Below are positions 18,786-28,643 of a stretch of DNA of 64,000 nt, in pieces. The notes beneath the pieces are model-generated. The model was not told where the DNA came from. It searched no databases and saw only the letters and a list, made by a program, of their open reading frames with translations. Origin of the DNA: Amycolatopsis decaplanina DSM 44594. Lineage in GTDB: Bacteria > Actinomycetota > Actinomycetes > Mycobacteriales > Pseudonocardiaceae. The stretch covers positions 92,920-156,919 of the forward strand of contig NZ_AOHO01000038.1 of NCBI RefSeq assembly GCF_000342005.1, read 5' to 3'. The stretch's first letter is position 1. Every line of letters starts with the position of its first letter. The position numbers and the translations under genes were made by a program.

Positions 18786-19238
18786 GTACCTCGCGCCGGT
18801 GGCCGAACTGGATCTGGACCGGCTGGACCGGTTGCACCGCACCAACATCCGCGGCACCTTCGTGGTCGACCAGCAGCCGGCCCGCCGCGTTCGCGACGGC
18901 GGCGCGATCATCAACTTCTCCACCTCTGTGCTCGGCCTCGCCCTGCCGGGATACGCCGCCTATGCCGCCACGAAGGGCGCGGTGGAGGCGATCACTCTGG
19001 TTCTCGCCCGAGAACTGCGCGGCCGCGACATCACCGTGAACGCGGTCACCCCTAGCCCGACCGCCACGGCGCTGTTCCTCGACGGCGAGGACGAGGCCAC
19101 CATCGCGAGCATGGCGGCGCAGCCCCCGCTCGAACGTTTCGATACCCCGTCCGACATCGCCTAGGTCGTCTCGCTCCTCGCCGGTCCGCGCGCTGGGTCA
19201 ACGGCCAGGTCCTTCGCGCTAACGGCGGCATCGTCTGA
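18784..19238 (+). pseudogene. Short-chain dehydrogenase/reductase remnant
   Basis: The frame starts inside an SDR, past the glycine-rich NAD(P) motif, at DLDRLDRLHRTNIRG, and keeps GAIINFSTSV, the YAATKGAVEAITLVLARELR active site and the NAVTPSPTAT region. A TAG at 19162 interrupts it after PSDIA, and the expected C-terminus WVNGQVLRANGGIV reappears one frame over, ending at the TGA at 19236. So the gene has three lesions: 5' deletion, nonsense codon and frameshift. Confidence 0.85.
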
Positions 19239-19251
19239 GCCGGGCTTGCGG

Positions 19252-19848
19252 TCAGACGACGTCCAGCCGCGGTGCGGCCGACGCGGACTGGGCCGCGTAG
19301 GCGATCGAATTGGCGTCGTTGAGATTGTTGACCCGCACGGTGAACGCCGGAACGGCTCGCTTGGTGTACTTCGTGGTGTAGACCGAAAAGGTCTTGGTGG
19401 CCTGCGAGTAGAAGATGTGCTTGGTTTGGTTCCAGTCGACTTCGAGGAACTGACGGCGCACGACGCCGACGAAGAGGAAGAGCAACCGGCGATTCGTGCA
19501 GGCGAGGACACCCTGGCCTTCGCCCTGAGCGCCGGTGAGCGCGAGTACCCGCTCTTCGGGCCTGAGGTAACCGGGCAGGAGGTTGACCTCCTTCATGGAG
19601 CCCACCAGCATCCCGCGAACGTTCCCCAACGCCGCCGCGATATCCGGGCGTGTGGCGGGAACGGGCTGAGGCGCCTGCCGTGGGGGTTCGGGCGCCGGAG
19701 GCGCGACCACCGGGCGCTCGGCTGTGTGGAACGTCCAGCGATGCCCGTCCCAGTACCGCAGCAGAGAGTCGTCCATCGGATCGGGAAACCACGACGCGGG
19801 ACGGGTGGGTGTCGGTGGGGGACCGGGCCGTGAGGTGGGGTGACTCAT
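19252..19848 (-). CDS. DUF2510 protein with bacterial PH-like domain
   Basis: A 198-residue protein. Residues 15-45 are a DUF2510 module (PASWFPDPMDDSLLRYWDGHRW), a Pro-rich linker follows, and residues ~85-185 resemble a bacterial PH-like domain (ALTGAQGEGQGVLACTNRRLLFLFVGVVRRQ, QATKTFSVYTTKY). No membrane segment. Its ATG overlaps the stop of the DUF4041/GIY-YIG gene by ATGA, so the two are translated together and probably work together. Confidence 0.7.
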   Translation of the reverse strand: MSHPTSRPGPPPTPTRPASWFPDPMDDSLLRYWDGHRWTFHTAERPVVAPPAPEPPRQAPQPVPATRPDIAAALGNVRGMLVGSMKEVNLLPGYLRPEERVLALTGAQGEGQGVLACTNRRLLFLFVGVVRRQFLEVDWNQTKHIFYSQATKTFSVYTTKYTKRAVPAFTVRVNNLNDANSIAYAAQSASAAPRLDVV

Positions 19849-21206
19849 GTCAGATCGCCATCCGAAGACAGGTCGCCGTCTTCGCCCGCGTCGGTATCCG
19901 ACGCGACGGCCGACAGTGCGAGGGAGCGAGCGTTCGCCGGATCGGCGTCGCGGCGAGACGCACGCCATTCGACAGCGTCCGCGGTGTCCTTGTATTCGAG
20001 GATGTGGTCGTCACCGAGCTTGGTGAGCAGCTCCTTCACCCGGGCGGGCGTGGCATAGAAGAACTCCCGGCGCGGATTCACCATGTTGACGCGGTCGGCG
20101 GCGAGTTGCTGGTGCAGGGCGGTTTCGAGCGCGACCGCGTCTTCGGAGAAGAAGAGTCCGTGGACGTCGAACCGGAACGGCACGGACGCGTCGCCGAGCT
20201 CCCGGACCCGGTCCATCGGTTCGAGGCGACGGGTCATCCCGATCTTCACCACGTCGGGGCCGAACGCGCCCAGATTGGAGATGACGTAGACGTAGCCGGC
20301 GCGGACGTTGGCGGCCCGCTGTTCGACGCCGGCGATGGCATCGTCGACGGCGGCCAGCTGTTCCTTCGCCCGGGCCCAGCCTTCGGTGTCCCCCTTCGCC
20401 TCGAGCCGGGCGAGGATGGTGGCGTAGTGGGTGCGCTCCTTCGCGAGACGCGCGCGCTCCCGCTCGACCTCCTTCATGACCTTGGCCTCTTCGCGGAGTC
20501 TGGCACGTTCTTCCCTCGCCGCCTCGCGTTCGACCTCGACCTTCATCAGGTAGTCGGCGGTTAGGTCGATCTCCTTGAGCCTGAGCCGGTGATAGTCGTT
20601 GGAGATGACGATGCGCATCAGGGTGCCGAGCTTGCCGATCGTGTCCCGCGTGGTCGTCAGCCGGTTCTTGACGGATTCCACCGTATGCGGCTTGACCACG
20701 CGGACGGCGTTATCGGCTTCGGCGTTGTACGCCCGGAGCATCAACTTGGCCATGTCACGGCCAAGTTTCTGCCCCTCTTTGACGGAACCGTTGACCGCCC
20801 AGTCGACCTGGCAGGTCACGGCGTCCGCCTTCGCCGCTGCTTTGATCTTCAGCCGCAGTTCGCCGAGCGCGTCCTTGTAGGCCAGAGCGTCCTCGAGCGG
20901 ATGCGCGTACTCGTAGATGCCCACTTGCTGTAGCAACGCGAGTTCACGGGTCTCGACGAGCTGGGAGCGCCAAGACTCCAGTTCGGCCACCAGTTGCTGC
21001 CGTGCGGCGGACTGCGCCGAATGCTCCGCCTTGGCCTGCTCGACCGCTGCTTTCAACCGGCGGAGGTCGGCTTCGAGCGCGGGAGTTTCGGCTCCGCGAA
21101 GGTGCCCGACCCAGCCTCTCAACTCCGCGATCGTCGCGTGGGCCGCCGCCAGTTGTTGTTGAAGGGTGACGACTTCCGCGCTCTGATTGTTGCCGAACAA
21201 CGCCAC
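19845..21206 (-). CDS. DUF4041 / GIY-YIG (T5orf172-type) nuclease-like protein
   Basis: About 453 residues from the GTG at 21206, chosen for GGGAGGAAG 7 nt upstream. Residues ~1-100 are coiled coil, ~100-230 match the DUF4041 type (IYEYAHPLEDALAYKDAL, NDYHRLRLKEIDL), another charged coiled coil spans ~240-310, and ~315-400 is a GIY-YIG domain of the T5orf172/MUG113 group (GYVYVISNLGAFGPDVVKIGMTRR). Such proteins occur in phages and mobile or defence contexts. Coupled by ATGA to the DUF2510 gene. Confidence 0.75.
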   Translation of the reverse strand: MALFGNNQSAEVVTLQQQLAAAHATIAELRGWVGHLRGAETPALEADLRRLKAAVEQAKAEHSAQSAARQQLVAELESWRSQLVETRELALLQQVGIYEYAHPLEDALAYKDALGELRLKIKAAAKADAVTCQVDWAVNGSVKEGQKLGRDMAKLMLRAYNAEADNAVRVVKPHTVESVKNRLTTTRDTIGKLGTLMRIVISNDYHRLRLKEIDLTADYLMKVEVEREAAREERARLREEAKVMKEVERERARLAKERTHYATILARLEAKGDTEGWARAKEQLAAVDDAIAGVEQRAANVRAGYVYVISNLGAFGPDVVKIGMTRRLEPMDRVRELGDASVPFRFDVHGLFFSEDAVALETALHQQLAADRVNMVNPRREFFYATPARVKELLTKLGDDHILEYKDTADAVEWRASRRDADPANARSLALSAVASDTDAGEDGDLSSDGDLT

Positions 21207-21409
21207 TCTGCTTCCTCCCCGTATGGCACCGGCCAAGATTGCCGGCTCCCAGTGCTACTTCCGAATCTTTGAGCGGGCACGCAGCGTTACATCGGTTCGT
21301 GTGCGAGCCGTCGGTTCACTGAACCGGACTAACGTCAGTGATGGACGACCCGAACAGAAGCGGGCGGACCCGTCCGAGAACGACGAGTCCGCCCTTTGTG
21401 TACAGAAGA

Positions 21410-21673
21410 TCAGACGACGGTGCCCTCGGACTCGTCGTCCGAGTCGGTCTCCTCGATCTTCCACTTCAGCTGGAACTCGACCTCTTCCTCGCCGTCACCG
21501 CGCTCGTGCTCGATCGAGAACTGTGCGCGGGCGGGGACGCGGAACCGTTCCCCGGCGATCTGGATGCGGAACGAGGTCTCGGATTCGAGCGCGTCGGCGA
21601 GCCGGCGCAGTTTCGCGACGACGTCGGCGGTGGAGTAGACGCGTTCGACGTCTCGGGGAGCGGTTCCGGTCAC
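21410..21673 (-). CDS. amphi-Trp domain protein
   Basis: A small acidic protein of 87 residues from the GTG at 21673, which is preceded by GGAGGAAACC. VERVYSTADVVAKLRRLADALE and the alternating FQLKWKIEE strand with an acidic tail are typical of the amphi-Trp family, whose role is unknown. It stands alone. Confidence 0.7.
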   Translation of the reverse strand: MTGTAPRDVERVYSTADVVAKLRRLADALESETSFRIQIAGERFRVPARAQFSIEHERGDGEEEVEFQLKWKIEETDSDDESEGTVV

Positions 21674-21755
21674 GGTTTCCTCCAGAGGTCCGACACCCTG
21701 GCAGGGTGTCCGTGGCGTCATTCAATCGGGTGATCAACGCGCGCTGGAGGCGGGG

Positions 21756-22352
21756 TCACAGTGACCGGGCGAGGCGGAAGCCGACGTCGTCGACGCGGAA
21801 GGTCGGGTGACTGCGGCGCCGCACCGAGGCACGGCAGCTCCAGTGTTCGTCGAACCAGCCGCCGCCCTTCAGGACCCGGTACTCGCCGTACACCTCGGCG
21901 TCGTACACGTCCCAGCACCACTCCCAGACGTTGCCCAGCATGTCGTGGAGGCCCCACGCGTTGGGCGCCTTCCCGCCGACTTCGTGCACCGACTCCGCCG
22001 AGTTCTCGCGGTACCAGGCGATCTCGTCGAGCGGCCCGTAGCGGGCACCGGTCGTGCCGGCGCGGCAGGCGTGCTCCCATTCCGCCTCGGAGGGCAGGCG
22101 GTAGCCGTTCGCCGACCGGTCCCAGGTCGAGGAATCCAGCTGGTAGGCGGGAGTCAGGCCTTCGCGTTCGGACAGGGTGTTGCAGAACCGGAGCGCGCCC
22201 GGCCACGAGACGTCGACGAGGGGAAGCCTCCCGGGCTCGCGAGTGACGGGAACCGGGGCGAGCAGGAAGGACGGGACATCGACGGTCCAGCTCCGCTGCG
22301 TCCGCCGGTCCGACAGCGTCACCTCGCCCGCCGGCACAGTGATCATCTCCAT
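21756..22352 (-). CDS. Formylglycine-generating-enzyme (SUMF1)-like protein
   Basis: The product has 198 residues. The FGE-sulfatase fold is recognisable: VPAGEVTLSD at the start, RLPSEAEWEHACRAG, LHDMLGNVWEWCWD, RVLKGGGWFDEHWSCRASVRR and VGFRLARS at the end. It is shorter than true formylglycine-generating enzymes and has no sulfatase partner nearby, so a non-sulfatase role is likely. ATG at 22352 gives the usual start. Confidence 0.78.
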   Translation of the reverse strand: MEMITVPAGEVTLSDRRTQRSWTVDVPSFLLAPVPVTREPGRLPLVDVSWPGALRFCNTLSEREGLTPAYQLDSSTWDRSANGYRLPSEAEWEHACRAGTTGARYGPLDEIAWYRENSAESVHEVGGKAPNAWGLHDMLGNVWEWCWDVYDAEVYGEYRVLKGGGWFDEHWSCRASVRRRSHPTFRVDDVGFRLARSL

Positions 22353-22404
22353 GGTCCGGCCGATGTTACCCAGACCGAGGGCGCCGGTGCGCCATGATGG
22401 ACGC

Positions 22405-23040
22405 GTGCCTCTGCTCATCGAGCCCGCCCTGCCCACCGGTACGTTCCGGTCGGTCCGGCAGCCGTGCCTGATCGTCGATGACAGGCTGGTGCTGAGACCT
22501 TGGTGTGTTGACGACGCGGAGGACGTCGTAAGCGCCTTCGCCTGCCCCGCCATCCAGCGCTGGCACGTCCGCTGTATCGACGGAGCGGACGAGGCCCACG
22601 AGTGGATCGCGGGCTGGGAACAGCGCTGGACGGACGAGACGGACGCGAGCTGGGCGGTGGTTGACGCGCGCGAAGACCGGCCGATCGGGCAGGTCGGTCT
22701 CCGCGCCATCTCGCTATTCGAGGCGTCGGCGCAATTGTCCTACTGGGTTCTCCCTGCCGCTCGCGGAGCGGGGATCGCGGGCGGCGCGGTGGCGGCGCTG
22801 ACGCGGTGGGCGTTCGAAACCGTCCGGCTGAACCGGTTGTTCCTCCTGCATTCCACCGCGAACGCCGCCTCATGCCGCGTCGCGGGCAAGGCCGGATACG
22901 CACTGGAAGGCACCTTGCGGTCATCGATGCTGCACGCCGACGGGTGGCACGACGTCCACCTGCACGCGAGGCTCAGGAGCGAATCGGCGTCCTCCGCCAC
23001 AGGACGAGCGGAAGCGGAACGAGGGCGATCGCCGCACTGA
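22405..23040 (+). CDS. GNAT family N-acetyltransferase
   Basis: The product has 211 residues, of the RimJ/RimL subtype: LVLRPWCVDDAEDV, acetyl-CoA loop LPAARGAGIAGGAVAAL, and STANAASCRVAGKAGYALEGT at the end of the fold. GTG at 22405 was chosen (another GTG at 22387). The last ~25 residues overlap the convergent MFS gene by 68 bp and extend beyond the usual family end. Substrate unknown. Confidence 0.78.
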   Translation: MPLLIEPALPTGTFRSVRQPCLIVDDRLVLRPWCVDDAEDVVSAFACPAIQRWHVRCIDGADEAHEWIAGWEQRWTDETDASWAVVDAREDRPIGQVGLRAISLFEASAQLSYWVLPAARGAGIAGGAVAALTRWAFETVRLNRLFLLHSTANAASCRVAGKAGYALEGTLRSSMLHADGWHDVHLHARLRSESASSATGRAEAERGRSPH

Positions 23041-24118
23041 TCCAGATGGCGTGCCGGTAGTCGCCGGTCGACTCCGTGACGAAACCGGCGAGCACCGGCC
23101 CCAGGAACGCCCCGGCGTTCAGCGCGACCGTCGCGAACGAACCACCGAGGGTCGGCGCCCCGGGCGCCACGTGCATGACCCGCGCCACCAGCGCGGAACC
23201 ACAGCCGAACGACAGTCCACCTTGGACGGTCGCCATGACGAACAACCCGATCGGCTGCGCGCCGGCCGCCGCCAGCACCGCCCAGCCCACCGGCAGGGCG
23301 CACAACGCGAGTACCAGGCCGCGCCGGAGTTCACCGTCTCCCGTGCGGCCCGCCACTGTGACACCGAGGAACGCGCCGACACCGAACGCCGCCAGCAGAC
23401 CGGAAACCGCTCCGGCCGGAAGATGGGCGACGTCCGTCGCGATGACCGCGAGGAAGGCGAACGTCGCGAAGGTCGCGCCGTTGATCAACGCCGCCTGGAG
23501 CATCGCCTGCCGCACAGGAGGCGATTTCAGTTCACGTGCCTCGCGCCTGATCGAGACTTCGTGCGGACCCGCCGCGTCGGCGGGCGCCGAACGGAACACC
23601 AGCACCAGCGCGGGAAGACACAACGCGGTGACCGCCCAGAACGCGGAACGCCAGCCCGCGAGATCACCCAGTACGGCGCCGGCGGGCACTCCGGCGACAC
23701 ACGACAGCGTGATGCCCGCCAACAGGATCGCGGTCGCCCGCGCTTGCTTTCCCGGTGGTGCCAGAGCGATCGCGACGGGCATGGCCACGGCGAGGAATCC
23801 GGCGTTGACGACGGCCGCAGCGACGCGGGTACCGAACAGCAGCGGGAAACTCGTCGTCACGGCGCCGATGACGTGCACAACGACAAAAGCGGTCAGAAAT
23901 CCGGCCAACGCCCTGCGGCGGGGCCAGCGCGCGCTGAGCACGGCCATGGCGGGTGCGCCGACGATCATCCCGACGGCGTAGGCCGACGTCAGCGCGGCGG
24001 CCGCGCCCACCGGGACGGACAGCTCACCGGCGATCCCCGGCACGAGACCGGAGGCCATGAATTCGGAGGTGCCTTGCGCGAAGACGGCAAGGCCGAGGAC
24101 ATAGACGAACAGGGGCAA
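22973..24118 (-). CDS. Cmx/CmlR-like MFS efflux transporter
   Basis: The product has 381 residues with 12 membrane segments. The N-terminus LPLFVYVLGLAVFAQGTSEFM, SARWPRRRALAGFL and AGVPAGAVLGDLAGWRSAFW closely follow chloramphenicol exporters of the Cmx/CmlR type. The start is taken as TTG at 24118 with GGGAG 7 nt upstream, which reproduces the family's MPLPLY-like start; the ATG at 24190 would add 24 unusual residues. A chloramphenicol efflux role is likely but not proven by sequence. Confidence 0.8.
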   Translation of the reverse strand: MPLFVYVLGLAVFAQGTSEFMASGLVPGIAGELSVPVGAAAALTSAYAVGMIVGAPAMAVLSARWPRRRALAGFLTAFVVVHVIGAVTTSFPLLFGTRVAAAVVNAGFLAVAMPVAIALAPPGKQARATAILLAGITLSCVAGVPAGAVLGDLAGWRSAFWAVTALCLPALVLVFRSAPADAAGPHEVSIRREARELKSPPVRQAMLQAALINGATFATFAFLAVIATDVAHLPAGAVSGLLAAFGVGAFLGVTVAGRTGDGELRRGLVLALCALPVGWAVLAAAGAQPIGLFVMATVQGGLSFGCGSALVARVMHVAPGAPTLGGSFATVALNAGAFLGPVLAGFVTESTGDYRHAIWISAAIALVPLPLVLWRRTPIRS

Positions 24119-24345
24119 CGGACGACTCCCAGAGAAGAAGTGAGCAGGAGGAGCCGTGCGCGGGGCTGGAGGAAACCCGGCCGGACGCACGGAACAGCGC
24201 TCCGGTCACCGGGAAGCGAGAGCGGCCGATGCCTAGCGGCCGGGCACGACGACTCGCCGCCGGATGACCGGCGGCGGGGTTCTGTCCGACTCGGGGCTCG
24301 TCACGGGAACGCACACTACACAGGCCCGCCGTCGCCCCTCAACCC
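24119..24345 (-). promoter_or_regulatory. Leader region of the Cmx-like exporter
   Basis: No gene is visible here. On the exporter's strand there is a perfect 9-bp GC stem with a 4-nt loop (24254-24275), suggestive of an attenuator or terminator in a ~200-nt leader. Some cmx/cml genes have translational attenuators; I could not identify a leader peptide with confidence. Confidence 0.35.
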
Positions 24346-24598
24346 CAATGCCACGTAGCTTAACTTGAATATGAAAACCAGCTCCATGTTGCCGTTGTTC
24401 TGGCCGGGGCAGAACGGCAGGGGCTCGGGTTACCTGAGTGCTGCTCGGCGGTGCTGGTGTGGCGTTGGCCCCACGTATCCCTGTCGCCACACCAGCCACT
24501 GTCCACAATGGAGAAGCCTGCCCGAGGTCGCACCGGCTACCGTCGCCGACAAGAAACCGCAGGTCGAAAGCTTGATCAAGTCAAGCTACGTGGCATTG
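24346..24598. mobile_element. MITE-like element / IS-end pair, 253 bp
   Basis: Terminal inverted repeats of 23 bp (24346-24368 and 24576-24598) match at 22 positions and begin CAATGCCACGTAG. Both ends are flanked by CCC, a possible 3-bp target duplication. The 207-bp interior has no sizeable coding potential. This is either a non-autonomous element moved by a transposase in trans or an IS that lost its transposase by internal deletion. Confidence 0.75.
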
Positions 24599-24761
24599 CC
24601 CTCAGCCCGATTGCCGTCACCGCGGGAAACGGCGCCCGTTCCGCGTGCCGGAACGCTTTCATTGCCCATTCGAAAGAACCCGGGTAATGCGTTCTGACCT
24701 GCGGTTTTCGTGATTGTTTCGGTACTGGGAAACGACCTTGGATTCGGTTAACCTCGACTTC

Positions 24762-25841
24762 ATGATTCCCACAGTTGTCTGGGGTACAGGCAACATCGGC
24801 CGTGCCTCCATCCGGGCCGTCGACGCGCATCCGGCACTGGAACTCACCGGTGTGCTCGTGCACGATCCCGCGAAGGTCGGTCGCGACGCCGCCGCGCTCG
24901 CGGGAGTCGAAGGTGAGCTGGGTGTGGCGGCGACCGATGACGTCGAAACGGTTCTGGCGGCGGGTCCGCGAGCGGTGGTGTACGCGGCGTCCGGCGACAT
25001 CCGGCCCGCCGACGCGCTGGCCGACATCGTCCGCGCGATCCGGGCCGGGGCGGTGGTGGTGACACCCGCGCTCTACGCGCTGTACGACCAGCGCAACGCG
25101 CCGGAGGAACTGCGGGAGCCGGTGCTCGCGGCGATCGCCGAGGGCGGTGGTTCGCTGTTCGTCTCCGGCGTGGATCCGGGGTGGGGCAACGACATCCTGC
25201 CGTTGCTGATCAGCGGGCTCGGCACCACGGTGGACGCGGTCCGCTGTCAGGAGATCTTCGACTACTCCACCTACGACCAGCCGGATTCCGTCCGCTACCT
25301 GGTCGGCATGGGGCAGCCGATGGACTACCAGCCGCCGATGCTGGCCCCGTCGGTGCCCACGATGGTGTGGGGCGGACAGGTTCGGCTGATCGCTCGGGGC
25401 CTCGGGGTCGACCTGGACGAGATCCGCGAGACGCTCGACCGCCGCCCGCTCGAGGAAACCGTGACCACGCGGGCCATGGGCGAGTTCGAAGCCGGCACGC
25501 AGGGCGCCGTCCGGTTCGAAGTGCAGGGGATCGTGGACGGCGAACCCCGCATCGTCATCGAGCACGTCACCCGGATCCACGCGTCGTGCGCACCGGACTG
25601 GCCGACGCCGCCCAGTGGCGACGGGGCGCACAGGGTGATCATCGAAGGCCGTCCCAGGATCGAGGTCTCGGTCGAGGCCACCGACGAGGGCGAGAACCGG
25701 TCCGCCGGCGGCAACGCGACAGCGGTCGGCAGGCTGGTCGGCGCCATCGACTGGCTCGTGGACGCCAAACCGGGCCTCTACGACGCACTGGACGTCCCTT
25801 TGCGACCGGCCACCGGCAAGCTCGGAAGGAGCGCGCGATGA
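24762..25841 (+). CDS. NAD(P)-binding dihydrodipicolinate reductase-like protein
   Basis: A 359-residue oxidoreductase. VVWGTGNIGRASIRAV is the N-terminal dinucleotide-binding motif, and the FVSGVDPGWGNDILPLL region marks the 2,4-diaminopentanoate dehydrogenase / DapB-like group. The reaction is unknown, but an amine or imino substrate is likely. ATG at 24762 fits the Rossmann start. Its stop overlaps the ATG of the CMD-like gene (ATGA), forming a two-gene operon. Confidence 0.75.
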   Translation: MIPTVVWGTGNIGRASIRAVDAHPALELTGVLVHDPAKVGRDAAALAGVEGELGVAATDDVETVLAAGPRAVVYAASGDIRPADALADIVRAIRAGAVVVTPALYALYDQRNAPEELREPVLAAIAEGGGSLFVSGVDPGWGNDILPLLISGLGTTVDAVRCQEIFDYSTYDQPDSVRYLVGMGQPMDYQPPMLAPSVPTMVWGGQVRLIARGLGVDLDEIRETLDRRPLEETVTTRAMGEFEAGTQGAVRFEVQGIVDGEPRIVIEHVTRIHASCAPDWPTPPSGDGAHRVIIEGRPRIEVSVEATDEGENRSAGGNATAVGRLVGAIDWLVDAKPGLYDALDVPLRPATGKLGRSAR

Positions 25842-26317
25842 ACATCGACATTCCCGAGGGCAAGGATCCGATCGGCTACGTGTGGGGCGAGATGGTGCCC
25901 GGCATCGGCGTCGCGGCGTCGAATCTCTCGCTCGCGGTCTACTCGCACACCACGCTGGGGCTGCGCGAGTTCGAGGCGGCCCGGTTGCGGATCGCGCAGA
26001 TCAACGGCTGCGTCTTCTGCCTGGACTGGCGGACCGAACGAGACGGGGTGAAGGTCGAGGAGGAGTTCGCCGACGCGGTGACCGAGTGGCGCACCACCGC
26101 CGCCTTCGACGAGCGGACCCGGCTGGCCGCCGAGTACGCCGAACGCTACGCGCTCGACCACCACGGGATCGACGACGAGTTCTGGAAGCGGATGGGCGAG
26201 CACTACAGCCAGAAGGAAATCGTCGAACTGAGCATGAGCATCGGTTCCTGGCTCGCTTTCGGAAGGCTGAACCACGTTTTGGGGATCGACACCGTCTGCG
26301 TTCTGCCGAAGATATGA
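25838..26317 (+). CDS. Carboxymuconolactone decarboxylase/AhpD-like protein
   Basis: The product has 159 residues. The helix LREFEAARLRIAQINGCVFCLDWRTERDG holds the CxxC that serves as a redox pair in AhpD-like members. GGAAGGA precedes the ATG. Coupled to the upstream reductase, so it probably works in the same unknown pathway, either as a redox partner or as a decarboxylase. Confidence 0.78.
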   Translation: MNIDIPEGKDPIGYVWGEMVPGIGVAASNLSLAVYSHTTLGLREFEAARLRIAQINGCVFCLDWRTERDGVKVEEEFADAVTEWRTTAAFDERTRLAAEYAERYALDHHGIDDEFWKRMGEHYSQKEIVELSMSIGSWLAFGRLNHVLGIDTVCVLPKI

Positions 26318-26319
26318 GA

Positions 26320-26348
26320 AAAGGCCGGGGGCGTCACCCCCGGCCTTT
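26320..26348. terminator. Bidirectional hairpin terminator
   Basis: A perfect 12-bp stem (26320-26331, 26337-26348) with loop CGTCA, flanked by A-rich and T-rich ends, sits 2 bp after the CMD-like stop and 12 bp from the convergent cholesterol oxidase stop. It fits an intrinsic terminator on both strands. Confidence 0.9.
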
Positions 26349-26360
26349 CTTCGATCGTCG

Positions 26361-28441
<2,081 letters not shown>

Positions 28442-28455
28442 GCGCGACCCCGGTC

Positions 28456-28518
28456 ACCAGTCCGTGAAGGCCTCCTTGAGGGACCCTGGGTCCCTCAAGG
28501 AGGCCTTCACGGACTGGT
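28456..28518. repeat. 63-bp perfect palindrome, family B
   Basis: Two 31-bp arms (28456-28486 and 28488-28518) are perfectly complementary around a single T. It starts 15 bp after the S4 gene and may end its transcript, but the length and perfection exceed a normal terminator and suggest a dispersed intergenic repeat. Confidence 0.85.
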
Positions 28519-28554
28519 CGAAATGTTCACATATATGGACATGATTCACATCCG

Positions 28555-28584
28555 TTGACGGCCGACAGGGACGTGAACTATAAA
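28555..28584 (+). promoter_or_regulatory. Sigma-70-type promoter for the beta-helix/CBM2 operon
   Basis: TTGACG at 28555-28560 and TATAAA at 28579-28584, 18 bp apart, in an AT-rich stretch 60 bp upstream of the GTG at 28644. This is an unusually clear housekeeping-type promoter for this DNA. Confidence 0.65.
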
Positions 28585-28643
28585 GACTGGGTCCGGGTGT
28601 ACACGCCGCAACACCTTCCGTCAGTCCGTCACGGAGGTTTCGG

